Shown one piece after another: positions 54,073-64,000 of a stretch of 64,000 nucleotides of DNA. Within the stretch, counting starts at the first letter, position 1. Every line of letters starts with the position of its first letter. Source of the DNA: Zantedeschia hybrid cultivar (taxonomy: Eukaryota > Streptophyta > Magnoliopsida > Alismatales > Araceae). The stretch spans positions 47,635,196-47,699,195 of the forward strand of contig JARZZO010000013.1 in the NCBI GenBank assembly GCA_030544215.1. The letters are read 5' to 3'. The notes below the pieces were generated by a model. The model was given only the letters and a program-made list of their open reading frames with translations, did no database searches and was not told where the DNA came from. Both the position numbers and the translations under genes were made by a program.

Positions 54073-55224
54073 TCAGTATGGTACAAAGACCAGTGGAATC
54101 AGAAAGTTTATAAACTCGAATTTCTTTGTTAGTCTGGATAACTTAACTTCAAATACATTACTACACACACTGACACTAGAGAACGTAGCATCCTTGAAGG
54201 CATTTTGGCAGTACCGTGCTCTTTCATAGAGCTCTGCCATGTTGGTTAAATTGTTCAAGGAGAGGACTAGCTTGAACTGGGGCGTGGCGTTGGAAATTAA
54301 CATCTTCACTTGCTCAGATTCGGACAAGTGATCCTTCACCTTTTCGGCCAGGCCCCGCCACCTGTCAGCAAAACTGACAAACTCCTCATCATGTTTCATC
54401 TTTTCTGCAATGAGGTCAGTGATGGACAAGGAGGGTGCAACTCTGTCCTGGTATCGTTGGATAAATTTGCGTGAGACGATACTGTAATCCTCTACTTCGG
54501 AGGGTTCCAGAGAAAAGAACCACTCGAGGGCTGGTCCTTCTAGAGACCTCCTGAACAAAAAGGCCAACGACCTCTTGTCGTTCTGCCAGAAAGACGATTC
54601 GTACATAAACTCCTTCATATGTGTGAAGGGGTTACCAGTACCGTTGTACTTCCGCTACACTGGCATCTCAGAGGGTGGTAGGTGGAATACCGGCAGGCTT
54701 GGCAAATTGATTTTTGGCGCAGCTTTAACCCCCATCATCTTCTGGAGGTTATTAAATTGCTCATCCATACGCTCCATTTTGGCCAGCAACGCTTGCGTGG
54801 TCAGATCTGCCTGGGGAGGAGGAGGAGGTGGAGGTACTTGATAGGCCTGCTGCCTAGAGTACGTTAGACATGGGGAATAATAAAGGGGAGGTCCGGCAGA
54901 GCTTCCGCCATGCCCGAGGGCATTTTGATAAGCAGGCGTTTGCGGTCTAGCCGATTGCCTAGATGATGAAAGCTGCGGCCCAGCTGGCCGAGAAGTGACA
55001 TGAAGGCCTTCCATGGCCTGATGGATGTAAGGAGGGTGAAGAGGAGGTTGTTGAGTAACAACAGGGGGAGCCACAGGGTTCGGCTCAGCAGGCTGTACGG
55101 GTGCCTTCCTCTTCAGAATAGACTCGATCGCCTCGAACTGCTGAGGGTCCAGACGGGAGGCAAGAACTCCCAAAGTGTTGACGAGATCCACAGGATCAGA
55201 GGATGAGGGATCATTCTGATTCAT
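54073..55224 (-). pseudogene. Gypsy gag with one premature stop
   Basis: Two frames in the same phase (55224-54655 and 54618-54073) are separated only by a TAG at 54657-54655. The N-terminal part is Pro/Gln-rich with a PPPPPPP run and a coiled-coil-like MERMDEQFNNLQKMM. After the stop comes RKYNGTGNPFTHMKEF, then FLFRRSLEGPALEWFFSLEP and ISDLIAEKMK-type words, which are the Retrotrans_gag signature. It ends at 54073 without a zinc knuckle or pol. Confidence 0.75.
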
Positions 55225-56508
55225 GTCCCCTTAAGATTGGGATTGGGAATCGCATATTCATGCGGGGGAAGATCAGGATATAGATCATGGGGATGAAAGA
55301 GAGGTGTCCGGACATTCCCATCATGTCGATAGGGAATGGGGGCAGAATTACGGGAGGCATCAACATCTCTCCCGCTCTCATAGTTGTAATCAGAAACCCG
55401 AGGGGCATTAGCAACTCCCTCGTAATTGACCATGGCGTCTGGAGCCACACTCAAGTCCCTGCCTGATCGCAGCAGCATGATGTTAGATTCTTTTTTCAAA
55501 GATTTGACAAACAAGTTGCACAGAGATTAATCAATCAAGTGGATGCTTAACGTGATTTTAAGGTTCCTTGTTGAGTTATTTGAATTGGATTAAACCACAA
55601 ATTCGCTCAGGAAAAGGATCCTAGTTTCAGTTCAATTTCCACCGTTATACTCTAGGGCTTTCTCTCACAACGTTTTTAGAATCTAGCCGGGACTTCAATT
55701 GGTACAACCAGCCCGATGATCAAGGAGGAATACCTTGATTTTGGGGACTTATGGAGGTCTTAACGTCAACTTCTCTAGTCTGATCAAGGGACCAACTCAA
55801 TCAGAGAGAGTTGCTGACGTCAAGTAGTGTGTTCCTAAGAAAAGGAGGGTATTCGCCTCAATGCGTATGTCCTGCGGCCTGGATGGCCTCTAATGCTTAA
55901 TAATAATGGGTAGTTAGCACTCGAGCCACAAAAATCTGAAAGTTGAAAAATAACTAAGAAACTGTCTGAATCGCGTCGATGGTAGTCGACGTTATTCAAA
56001 ACAGAACCTTAATTTTTTCGCAGAAACAGATGCAGACAGCAGAGAAAATATGAAGACTGAAAGGCGTCTGGGTGTGTTGACGCGGTTTGAAAAGCGTCAG
56101 TGCTCCTAGACGCTTTTCAGTTCGCAGAAACAGTTTTGCAGGAGGATTTTCTGGGTTGAATCCTCCTCAAACAGGGTAAAAGCAGTAAATAATCAACTCA
56201 TGCAGATTTTTTTTTAGTTCCAGATTTTAACAGGATGATTTACTAACTAAACAACTAGAAAATCAATCAATCACACATCATTTTCATCACAAAAACAGCT
56301 TTTTAAACTAATCAAGGGGAGGGCAAGATCTTGCCGCTGGGGTGTGCACGTGGTGCACGAGGGAAATTAACTAAACTAAAACACTCACCAATTGGTGAGG
56401 ACGTGTCGAGAGACACAAGTGGTGCACCGTGGGTGCCCGATTGATGATAGCAAGAACAAAAAACTAAAAGATGGTGAGACCAAGTCCCATCGTGATCGCC
56501 AAAAAAGC

Positions 56509-57779
56509 TGTGAGTGCTTAAAATGAATGTGTGATTAACATGAAAAATCTATGTTGTTTAGGTGCAAAATAAACCTATTAAAAACAGAAACTACGTGAAG
56601 TGATAGCCAGAAACTTTTGACTTAAAAGTTTCAAAAGAAGTTTTGATCGCCTACCTGTTCAAACGCGGAAGATATTGAGTCCTTGATTCCCCTCCTTCAG
56701 CCGGCTGAAGAAAGAGAGCCCTTTCTTTGTTCTTTGTTCTTGCTGTTGAATTTGGAGTTTGAGGTTGAGGATTTGAGGATCGTCCAGAGTTCTTGGTGAT
56801 TTTGTGCTTTATTTCCTTCCTTGATTCTCCTTTTGCAACTTGCAGAAAGTATAGAAAGAGAAATAAAGAGATGATGAGAACTTAAGCAAAAACAATATCC
56901 ATTCTAATCATAGTTTTAAACATGCAACTAAACATAGAACTTACTTGTTGGGATGGCTTTTGAAACCCCTTGATCAAATAAGTTTTTGAAAAAAATGATG
57001 TTGTGTGTGTTGCATGAAGTGAATGATGAAGAATGCAAGATTAATGAAGATGTAAAAATGAAAATACAGAAATGAAACACTTATGCCGACTGGATGAAGC
57101 CTTGAATTGGATGAAGAAGAGACGCCGACTTCTGGAGACAGCAGCGCTTCGGCGTTCCGACGTTGCTACTTCGATCTTCAACTCGCTATTGCTCAATTAT
57201 CTCAAGATTACGCTTAACTTTTTTACTCTTCAACATGTAAGGTATTTATAGACTTCTTCTGCGTCTGCGGATTTACATAGAAAAACTTCGGATTTATCCA
57301 CCTTAACCAACAGATAAATATTGATTAATTCATCTTTATCTGTAATTATCTAAAACGCGTCTACCTAGACTGACGCCTTTCAGATTAATTAAGATAAGGA
57401 TAAACACCCGGAAAAACTTATCTTTATCTGTATTAGCTAAAACGCGTCTACATGTGAAGACGTCTTTTACACTAATAAGATAAAGATAAACATCCGGAAG
57501 AAAAGTAGAAATAGCTTAGGAAAGATAAAACGCGTCATGCCTTACAGACGCCTTTTAGCTAATTAATCAATTGATTAAAATTCAAATTTAGACGTCAAAA
57601 TAGGAATAAACTCTAAATAGCGTCCACACAGGTCGACGTCTTTTAGACCTCTTCATATCTTAACTGAAATTTGAGCTAAAATCAATTCAATTTATTAACT
57701 TAAACATGTCTGTTAAACCCGACACTCAAAAAGATCAATAAAAATTAATCAATGATTAAATATCAGACCATTCTGAGGC
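56509..57779 (-). repeat. Probable 5' LTR of the Gypsy-type insert
   Basis: On the minus strand it would run from TGCCTCAGAATGG to GCACTCACA just before the primer site, with a TATA box in between. AAAACGCGTC/GACGCCTTTT words recur at 57355-57640. The second LTR is missing, so the edges are inferred. Confidence 0.45.
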
Positions 57780-57838
57780 ATTATTATATGATATGAAATT
57801 TACTCGAAATGATGTTAAAATTAGCGTGTCTATAAGGT

Positions 57839-60218
57839 AGACCAACTGCAACTATTTGCTCTCCTAGGATTTCATTCCGAGAAATGAATATGGGAACAAC
57901 GTTGTCAGTTGTTACAGGTATTTCAACCTGATCCTGTAACTCCTCAAAAGAAATCTCTCGAGAAGGTCCACTCCCACTAACTCCGCCATCTTCAAGGAAC
58001 CTTGCCTTATCTGTTTCTATAATGATGGGAACATGGGATGGGCAATAGAATCTATACCCTTTTGATCTCGCTGGATAACCAATGAAGAATCCACTGGTTG
58101 TTCTGAGATCAAAAGCCTTTTCCTGTGGACTGTATGGTCTAGCCTCAGCTCCACACCCCCACGTGCGCATATAGCTCACAGAAGGTTTCCTACCACACCA
58201 TAACTCATAGGGAGTCTTAGGCGCATCCTTCGTAGGAATCTTATTCACAATGTGAGCAGCTGTCTTAACGGCTTCGCCCCACAAGGATAAAGGAAGGGTA
58301 GAATGACTCAACATTGCCCTGACCATTTCTTTAAGCGTTCAATTCCTTCTTTCTGCAACCCCATTCTGGTATGGGCTGCCAGGAGTAGTGTACTGAGGTA
58401 CAATACCCTCTTCTTTAAGGAATTTAGCTGATGGACCAGGCCTTTGTCCCATCTCAGTATACCTACCATAGTACTCGCCACCTCTATCAGACCTGACTAT
58501 CTTGATTACTTTCCCTGATTGTTTCTCTACTTCCTTCTTGAAATCCTTAAAGACATTAAAAACATCTGCCTTTCCAAGAAGTAAATAGAGATACATGAAT
58601 CTAGAATAGTCATCTATAAAGATGACAAAGTACCTCTCACCAGTCAGACAGGGTGAAAAAGGACCATAGATATCAATGTGAATTAATTCTAAAATTCCAG
58701 AACTCCTTGTGGCATCTTTATTAGGCGTGTGTGTTTGCTTTCCTTTAATACAATCAACACATGTCTCGAAGTCAGTGAAATCCATAGTGTGTAACACTCC
58801 TTCTCCCACTAACCTTTTGAGCCTCTTAATGGAGATGTGTCATAATCTCCTATGCCACAACATGGATGAATTTTCATTAACTCTACCACGCTTGTTGCCA
58901 GTAAGGACCGAAGTATGCAGGGTGTTATAAGATTGTTCAATCACATTACTAAGACACAATTTATACAAACCATCAGATATAGAACCAGTACCAATAACAA
59001 TAGAATTCTTTATTAATTCAACTGAAGAGTTTTCAAGTTTGACTTGAAAACCTTTTGAATCAAGTCTTGATACTGAAACCAAATTTCTACTAAAAGATGG
59101 TACATAAAAAGTGTCTTCTAAATCTAGAACAAATCCTGATTCCATAACTATCCTATAAATTCTTACGGCCTTGACTTGTGAGCGGGTCTTATTTCCTGAA
59201 AAGATGTTCCGCTCACCCTCATTCGGAGGCCTTTGGAAGAGGAATCCCTGCATAGAAGTGGCAACATGCACAGTAGAACCTGAGTCAATCCACCATGTAC
59301 TCTTAGGAACATTAACTAAATTAGACTCATAGCAAACATAAGATGAGAGATTACCTTTCTTTTCAAACCATGCCTTCCTTTTCAGACAATCTTTCTTAAC
59401 GTGTCCAGGTAACTTGCAGAAGAAGCACTTGTCATTTTTACCTTTTGACTTGTCCTTCTTCTTGCCCTTCTTCTGGACACCCTTCTTCTTCCTGGTCCAC
59501 TTTTCACTTTATGAGAGGTAAACAAAGTAACATTGTTTCTCTCCCCTCTCAACCTCTCTTCCTCCTGGACACACATGGTCATCAATTCATTGACTGACCA
59601 TTTAGCCTGATGTGTGTTGTAGGAGATCTTAAATGCCTCATATTCGCTAGGCAAAGAGTTGAGAATAAAATGGACTAGGAAAATGTCTGAAATAGTAATC
59701 TCCAAGGCATTCAGTTGAGCAGAAATATCTCTCATGATCATTATATGCTCTCGAACACTACCACTAGTGTATTTCATTGATGACAGTTTAGCCATTAGAG
59801 TACTGGCTTTGGCCTTATCAGAACTAATGAACTGTTCCTCAATAGCTTTAAGAAATCCACTAGCAGTAGTCTGATCTGGGATAGATCCCTTAATGTTCTG
59901 TCCAATGTGTACCTGAAGGAACAGAAGACATAGACGATTGAACTGTTCCCATTTTTCATAATGAGTCTGCTGTTCCAACGAGCTTTCTGGAGTAAGTGGA
60001 GCCGGCATAACCTCACGTAATGCTAAATCTAAGTCCATGCAGCCTAAAGCAAATTGTACCCTTTGTTTGCACCATTTAATGGTAGTGTGCCGTACCTGAA
60101 TGACACTAATTTCACTGAGTGGAAACAAAGGAGAAGCAGCTGAAATAAACAAACACATGCTCACATATAAGGCAATGGAACTAAAATATTGTAAGTAATG
60201 AGGCAAACAGATATGCAA
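57839..60218 (-). pseudogene. Copia-C gag-protease-integrase relic
   Basis: Minus-strand frames 60218-59382 (gag, with altered sequence near its N-terminus around 60060-60130), 59271-58840 (after the protease, with GAG-pre-integrase), 58809-58339 and 58326-57839 (integrase and hinge) follow Copia-B closely. They are separated by point changes creating stops and shifts, e.g. at 59495-59510 in the basic stretch before the zinc knuckle and at 58340. The hinge ends at GGTCTACC where the Gypsy insert begins. Confidence 0.88.
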
Positions 60219-61669
60219 AGTAATTCAACAACATAAAGCGAACTACTTTATCAGGTCGTCCGATAGCTTCATGGACGAACTCCCCGAATTAACTTAAGTG
60301 ATAAAACTAAAACTTATAAACATTTTGATATCAAGAGAGAGTACCTTTAGGTATATAACTCTCAAGAATCGCCATGTAGATAAATTTTATTTTATCTTGC
60401 TCATGACATGAAAATAAACACTCCTTTGGGAGTTAAATTTACAATCAAGTCAAAAACACAAGTATTTGAAATCATTTTAATTTCTTAACGAGTATATTTT
60501 ATTATTCTCCATGCATAAGGTCATTTTGGTGATCTACTTACACACTTTGAATACTAAAACATCATCCCCTAATTAAAATGATAACAAATATCTAAATGCT
60601 CATCAATAATGCTATTTAAAACTTAATATGATAAGATTTTATCAATCCTCGTGATTAGTGCCACTTTGGTGGTCAAACTAATCATTTAGAAATCAAAATT
60701 TACCACGAAACTACATAATAGCATTAATAAACACATAACATGAGCAAAAAGGACATAAACACAATAATTAATGCAATCTTAAGTGGAGATATTCATACAT
60801 GATTAAAACTGTAAAGAGGACAAATAATCACAAGAAATATCTCCTAAACTTACAGCAATAATTATTGATTCTTAATCAACATTAATCATGCTTAAAACTA
60901 CATTAAAATGGCTACTTAACAAGTTTATAGCATGCTGTTACATATATGTCTTTTTTCTGTTTGCAGAGAGAAAACTGAATTGCAAACATAGCCTGAACAG
61001 TTTACAGAAAAGTCATGAATTGTAAACATACTTTGCAGTTTGCAAGAACAATCAGAAATTGCAAACATATCTGTTTTTAATTTGCAGAAACAACTTAAAT
61101 CGCAAAAAAAATATCCGTTTCTGTTTGCAGAAATAACCAAAATTACAAACAGATTATCAGAAATTGCAGATGTATCCTTTAAGATTTAAAATCATTTAAT
61201 TTAAACTTTTTTTTTAGGATAAATCTACACAAACGGATATAAACGGGTGCGGATCCGGTTCTTAACGGATTAACGGATTTGATTTGGGTTAGATTAACGG
61301 ATTCGGATTGGATACTTAATTGGATCCGAATTCGGGTCTTAATGATATCCAAACGGATATCGTACACAGAATTCGAATCCAAGACCCGTTAACTAATATC
61401 CGTTAAGGAATTATAAAATGGATCCGAATTTGGGTCTTAATAAGACCCTAACGGATCTAATACCTAAAATATGACCCAAATGATCTTTAACCAAGATCCG
61501 TTACGGATTTAAAATCTAACCCAAATTAGACCCAATGGTTTCATAAATACAAAGTTTCCTAAACCCAATAGTTTCTTAAACTCATTATCTTTAACCTCCC
61601 AAAAAGAAAAGTTAGGGTTTAGAAACTCCATTTTAGGAAATCCAAATTTTAGAAAATTCAAATTTAGGA

Positions 61670-62175
61670 AACCGCCGCTGGAACCCGAAATCCCCGTCGG
61701 AAGCCGCCGGAAATCGGCCCGCCGGAACCCGCCCCCGCGCGGCCAGCGCCGCCGTGCCGCCGCGCGCGGCCCCGCGCAGCGCCGCGCTGGCCTGCGCGGC
61801 CGCGGCGACGCGCGGCCGCGCGGCACGCCAGCGCGGCGGCGAGGGGCGGCACCGCGCAGTGCCATACGGGCCCTGCGCAGCGCCGCGCGGGCCTGTGTGG
61901 CTGCAGGCGCCGCGCGCAGGCCGCACCCGCGCGCGGCCCTGCGCGAGCCTGCGTGACCGCGGGCGCCGCGCGCAGGCCGCGCCCGCGCGCGGCCCCGCGC
62001 GAGCCTGCGCGGCCAGCGCGGCCGCGCGCAGGCTGCGGCTGCCCGCCACGGCGTGGCCACGCGCGGGCCGCGGCCGCTCGCCGCGGCGGGGCGTGCCGCG
62101 CTCGGCTGTGGCGGCACGCCAGCGGCGGCCGGCGCTGCCGCGCTCGGCCGCGGCGGCACGCCGGCCGTTTGGCCG
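61670..62175. repeat. GC-rich block in Copia-C leader
   Basis: About 500 bases of GCGCGG-type words in the same place as in Copia-B, followed toward the primer site by an A-run (T-run on the plus strand) as in Copia-B. It is longer than in Copia-B by roughly 100 bases. Confidence 0.88.
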
Positions 62176-62257
62176 TCCAGAATTTTTTTTTTTTTTTTTA
62201 AACAAACCGGGAATAATCCCGTAGATCGGAGCCCCAAAATTCCGACACGGGCTATGA

Positions 62258-62273
62258 TACCACTTGTTAGGGA
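62258..62273 (-). other. Copia-C primer binding site
   Basis: The minus strand reads GTGGTATCATAGCCC, with T where Copia-B has G. Confidence 0.8.
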
Positions 62274-62274
62274 T

Positions 62275-62654
62275 TTTCGGAAGACCTGGAGCGGAAGCCA
62301 TCCCTAACGCAGAGGAAGACGATGCCGGAGTCGATCCCCACGCGCAGCGGATCTCGAACAAGAATGCACGAACCCCGGACATGAAGACGGTGTAAACCCA
62401 TGCACTGTCTCCACTGGTTTCCTCTCTCTATTCGTCTTAATGCATATGACCTAATGGGGAGTCACATGCTTCTTTTATAGAGAGGAGGGACTAGTCCCGT
62501 TCTTACTTCTAACAGGATCCTACCTATTACAGGATCCTTATTAGGCGCCTAATGGGTTAAGCCCAATCATATTCCATTAATTAGATGTCTAATGGTGTGC
62601 AAGTGTGCAGCCCAGTAAACACAAGTGGACCACTAATTAGATTAAAACCCAACA
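62275..62654 (-). repeat. Copia-C 5' LTR
   Basis: Minus-strand TGTTGGGTTTTAATCTAAT to CCCTAACA; the TATA-type CTCTATAAAAG is retained near 62475. Confidence 0.9.
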
Positions 62655-62659
62655 AAAAC

Positions 62660-63387
62660 ATCCATAATAGATAGAGTATATAATTTGACATTTAAACTAA
62701 TATGTTCCCTAAGTATGAGATCTTTTTTTTGCACTGCCATGATTGTTCCGCCTTCTTAGAATTGTCATTTCGAGCTCAAAAACCTCACCGTAGGCAAGAA
62801 TATTTTTTTCATAAAAATTCGTTGGATAAATCTCTCTTTCTGTGTAAATGAGATTTGAATTTATGATCTTCCTCCATATTATGGTGGATCCTTTGATTGC
62901 GAAATATGTTAAAGTTAATTGTAGCAATTATACGTCTAACTTTGATTACAAATCTCCACCAAATGCGATGGCCCTATCCAACTAGTAGGACCCCTTCCCA
63001 CCCACCCCACCAACGGCCAACACTCGTGGAAAGCACCTCCCCCGTCAAAGCCAGCACCACCTCCTCCGGCGTCGGGTTCCTCTTGGCGCCATTAAAGATG
63101 CGGTGCAGAATGCCCAAAAAGAAGCCTTTTTTTGTCTTTTTTGGTTGCTCGAAAGCGTGGAGGAGCCGACAAGCACCCACACCACTGCCGCGTGCGTCGC
63201 TCTCGCGTCGACACGCGCACATCTCCACGTCGCCGTCTCCGCGTTACTTCCACCGGAGGCCCTCCCCACGTCTTCTTAGATCTCCCCTCCAATCCTCCTA
63301 CCATTCCCAAAACTACAGAGAGATTCTAGAGAGAGAAAGAGAGAGTTTAGAGAGAGAGGGTGTAGAGTACAGGAGAGAGAGAGAGAG
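62660..63387 (+). promoter_or_regulatory. Upstream region and GA-rich leader of the DUF3339 gene
   Basis: From about 62940 the base composition turns GC-rich. 63318-63387 is a purine run of GAGA words ending in (GA)n directly before the ATG, typical of highly transcribed plant leaders. C-rich frames on the other strand are not supported as genes. No clear TATA box seen. Confidence 0.45.
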
Positions 63388-63597
63388 ATGGCGGACTGGG
63401 GGCCGGTGGTGATAGCGGTGGTGCTGTTCGTGGTGCTGTCGCCGGGGTTGCTGTTCCAGCTGCCGGGGAGGAGCCGCGTGGTGGAGTTTGGCAACTTCCA
63501 GACCAGCGGCATCTCCATCCTCGTCCACACTGTCATCTTCTTCGGCCTCATCACCATCTTCCTCATCGCCATCGGCGTCCACATCTCCACCGGCTGA
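63388..63597 (+). CDS. DUF3339 family small membrane protein
   Basis: A complete 69-residue protein starting MADWGPVVIAVVLFVVLSPG and ending AIGVHISTG. The usual family landmarks are all present: MADWGPV start, SPGLLFQLPG after the first helix, VEFGNFQTSG in the loop, and HT.IFFGL at the start of the second helix. Two predicted membrane helices (about residues 6-24 and 46-65) flank a short hydrophilic loop. Length equals the usual 68-70 residues. The family is plant-specific, of unknown molecular function. The single exon is unbroken and strongly GC-rich at third positions, unlike the transposon coding sequences nearby. It is the only complete host gene in the window. Confidence 0.93.
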   Translation: MADWGPVVIAVVLFVVLSPGLLFQLPGRSRVVEFGNFQTSGISILVHTVIFFGLITIFLIAIGVHISTG

Positions 63598-64000
63598 GAT
63601 CGAACCCGCCCCCCCTTCCTTCCCCCATCACCTCTGGAACGCCGAGGTTATGCAAAAGGTGTTCCATTTTTTTTTGCTATTATTTGTATAGCACCCACTG
63701 CAATCAGGGACAGGTTCTAGTTTATAGGTGTTGTGGGGTTGTTATGTTCTGCTGGTTACTACCAACTTTGCTTGGATTGGAATGTTGTTGTTGCTGATTA
63801 GCTTCTGCTGCTTATCCCCTTGTTAGAACAAGGATTGATTGATCTAAAATTTTCCTTTTTCAACATCTCTTGCTCTGGAAGTCCAATTTCTTCTTCTTCT
63901 TCTTGTTCTTTGTTATTAGAGGATTGATTGATGTTAATTTTCACTACCATGATGTGAAGAAAAATGGTGGGGTTAGAGAAAATGGGTGAGATTTGTGGAT
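63598..64000 (+). other. 3' untranslated region of the DUF3339 gene to window end
   Basis: TGA at 63595-63597 is followed by a C-rich then T-rich sequence with a (TTC)n run at 63890-63905. The transcript end was not identified. Confidence 0.4.

Larger units (their letters stand above)
54003..57838 (-). mobile_element. Gypsy-type gag element inserted in Copia-C
   Basis: Foreign to Copia. On the minus strand it starts with a likely LTR (about 57779-56509) that contains TCTATAAATACC (57240-57251). A primer-site-like TGGCGATCACGATGGGAC follows (56502-56484), resembling the TGGCGACTC-GCTGGGGA type of Gypsy elements, then a long leader with GACGC/GCGTC words, then a Retrotrans_gag gene. No protease, RT or 3' LTR is seen, so it is truncated or non-autonomous. 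Junctions with Copia DNA are near 57838 and 54003. Confidence 0.65.
52718..62654 (-). mobile_element. Older Copia copy (Copia-C) with Gypsy-type insert
   Basis: LTRs at 62275-62654 (5') and 52718-53106 (3') on the minus strand are homologous to those of Copia-B. A perfect 5-bp duplication AAAAC lies at 52713-52717 and 62655-62659. The primer site is at 62258-62273. The leader keeps the GC-rich block and the ATCCG words. The polyprotein is broken into several frames, and the part from the protein's hinge to just after the RT catalytic site is missing, replaced by 54003-57838. A further internal deletion of about 420 bases joins the RT end to RNase H near 53900. The LTRs differ from each other more than in Copia-B, so this copy is older. 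Confidence 0.9.

Overview
This is a flowering-plant nuclear genome window dominated by nested transposable elements. Two host genes can be supported. The first is the 5' part of a CAMTA4-like calmodulin-binding transcription activator on the minus strand: its start codon lies at 30178 and five coding exons run down to 6943, with further exons expected left of position 1. The second is a complete single-exon DUF3339 small membrane protein gene on the plus strand (63388-63597). Spliced introns, tRNA-Met-primed Copia retrotransposons, hAT and Mutator-type DNA elements, tRNA-derived SINEs and L1-type LINE tails all indicate a land plant with a repeat-rich genome. The sequence alone does not tell me whether it is a monocot, magnoliid or eudicot.

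Left part (1-30.6 kb): almost all of this is CAMTA intron. The five exons (10, 126, 116, 89 and 46 coding bases) join in perfect phase into a CG-1 DNA-binding domain, but introns 3, 4 and 5 are about 7.7 kb, 14.4 kb and at least 6.9 kb. Intron 5 holds a decayed Copia element with a 51-bp tandem repeat in its leader, and a Pack-MULE carrying MATE and LEA-2 gene fragments. Intron 4 holds a LINE tail, a Mutator-type MITE, a non-coding retroelement with a 117-bp higher-order repeat, and a three-level nest: a decayed hAT transposase interrupted by a solo LTR, itself interrupted by an apparently intact five-exon hAT element (13665-17744). A 153-bp MITE with matching ends lies 3 kb further on. Intron 3 holds another solo LTR, a SINE, a second non-coding retroelement and foldback MITEs.

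Middle part (30.6-38.5 kb): CAMTA promoter side and AT-rich intergenic DNA with several foldback MITEs, some with 9-bp target duplications typical of Mutator-type elements.

Right part (38.5-62.7 kb): a young, almost intact Copia retrotransposon (38508-45946, plus strand; identical 5-bp target duplications, nearly identical LTRs, one frameshift), a GC-rich solo LTR, a LINE fragment with an RNase H relic, more MITEs, a second SINE, and an older minus-strand copy of the same Copia family (52718-62654) whose RT region has been replaced by a Gypsy-type gag element. Both Copia copies carry an extremely GC-rich block about 70 bases behind the primer binding site.

Right edge (62.7-64 kb): the DUF3339 gene, with a GA-rich leader running straight into its ATG.

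No computation was run. Names of families come from motif recognition, and boundaries of transposons come from reading target-site duplications and terminal repeats by eye.
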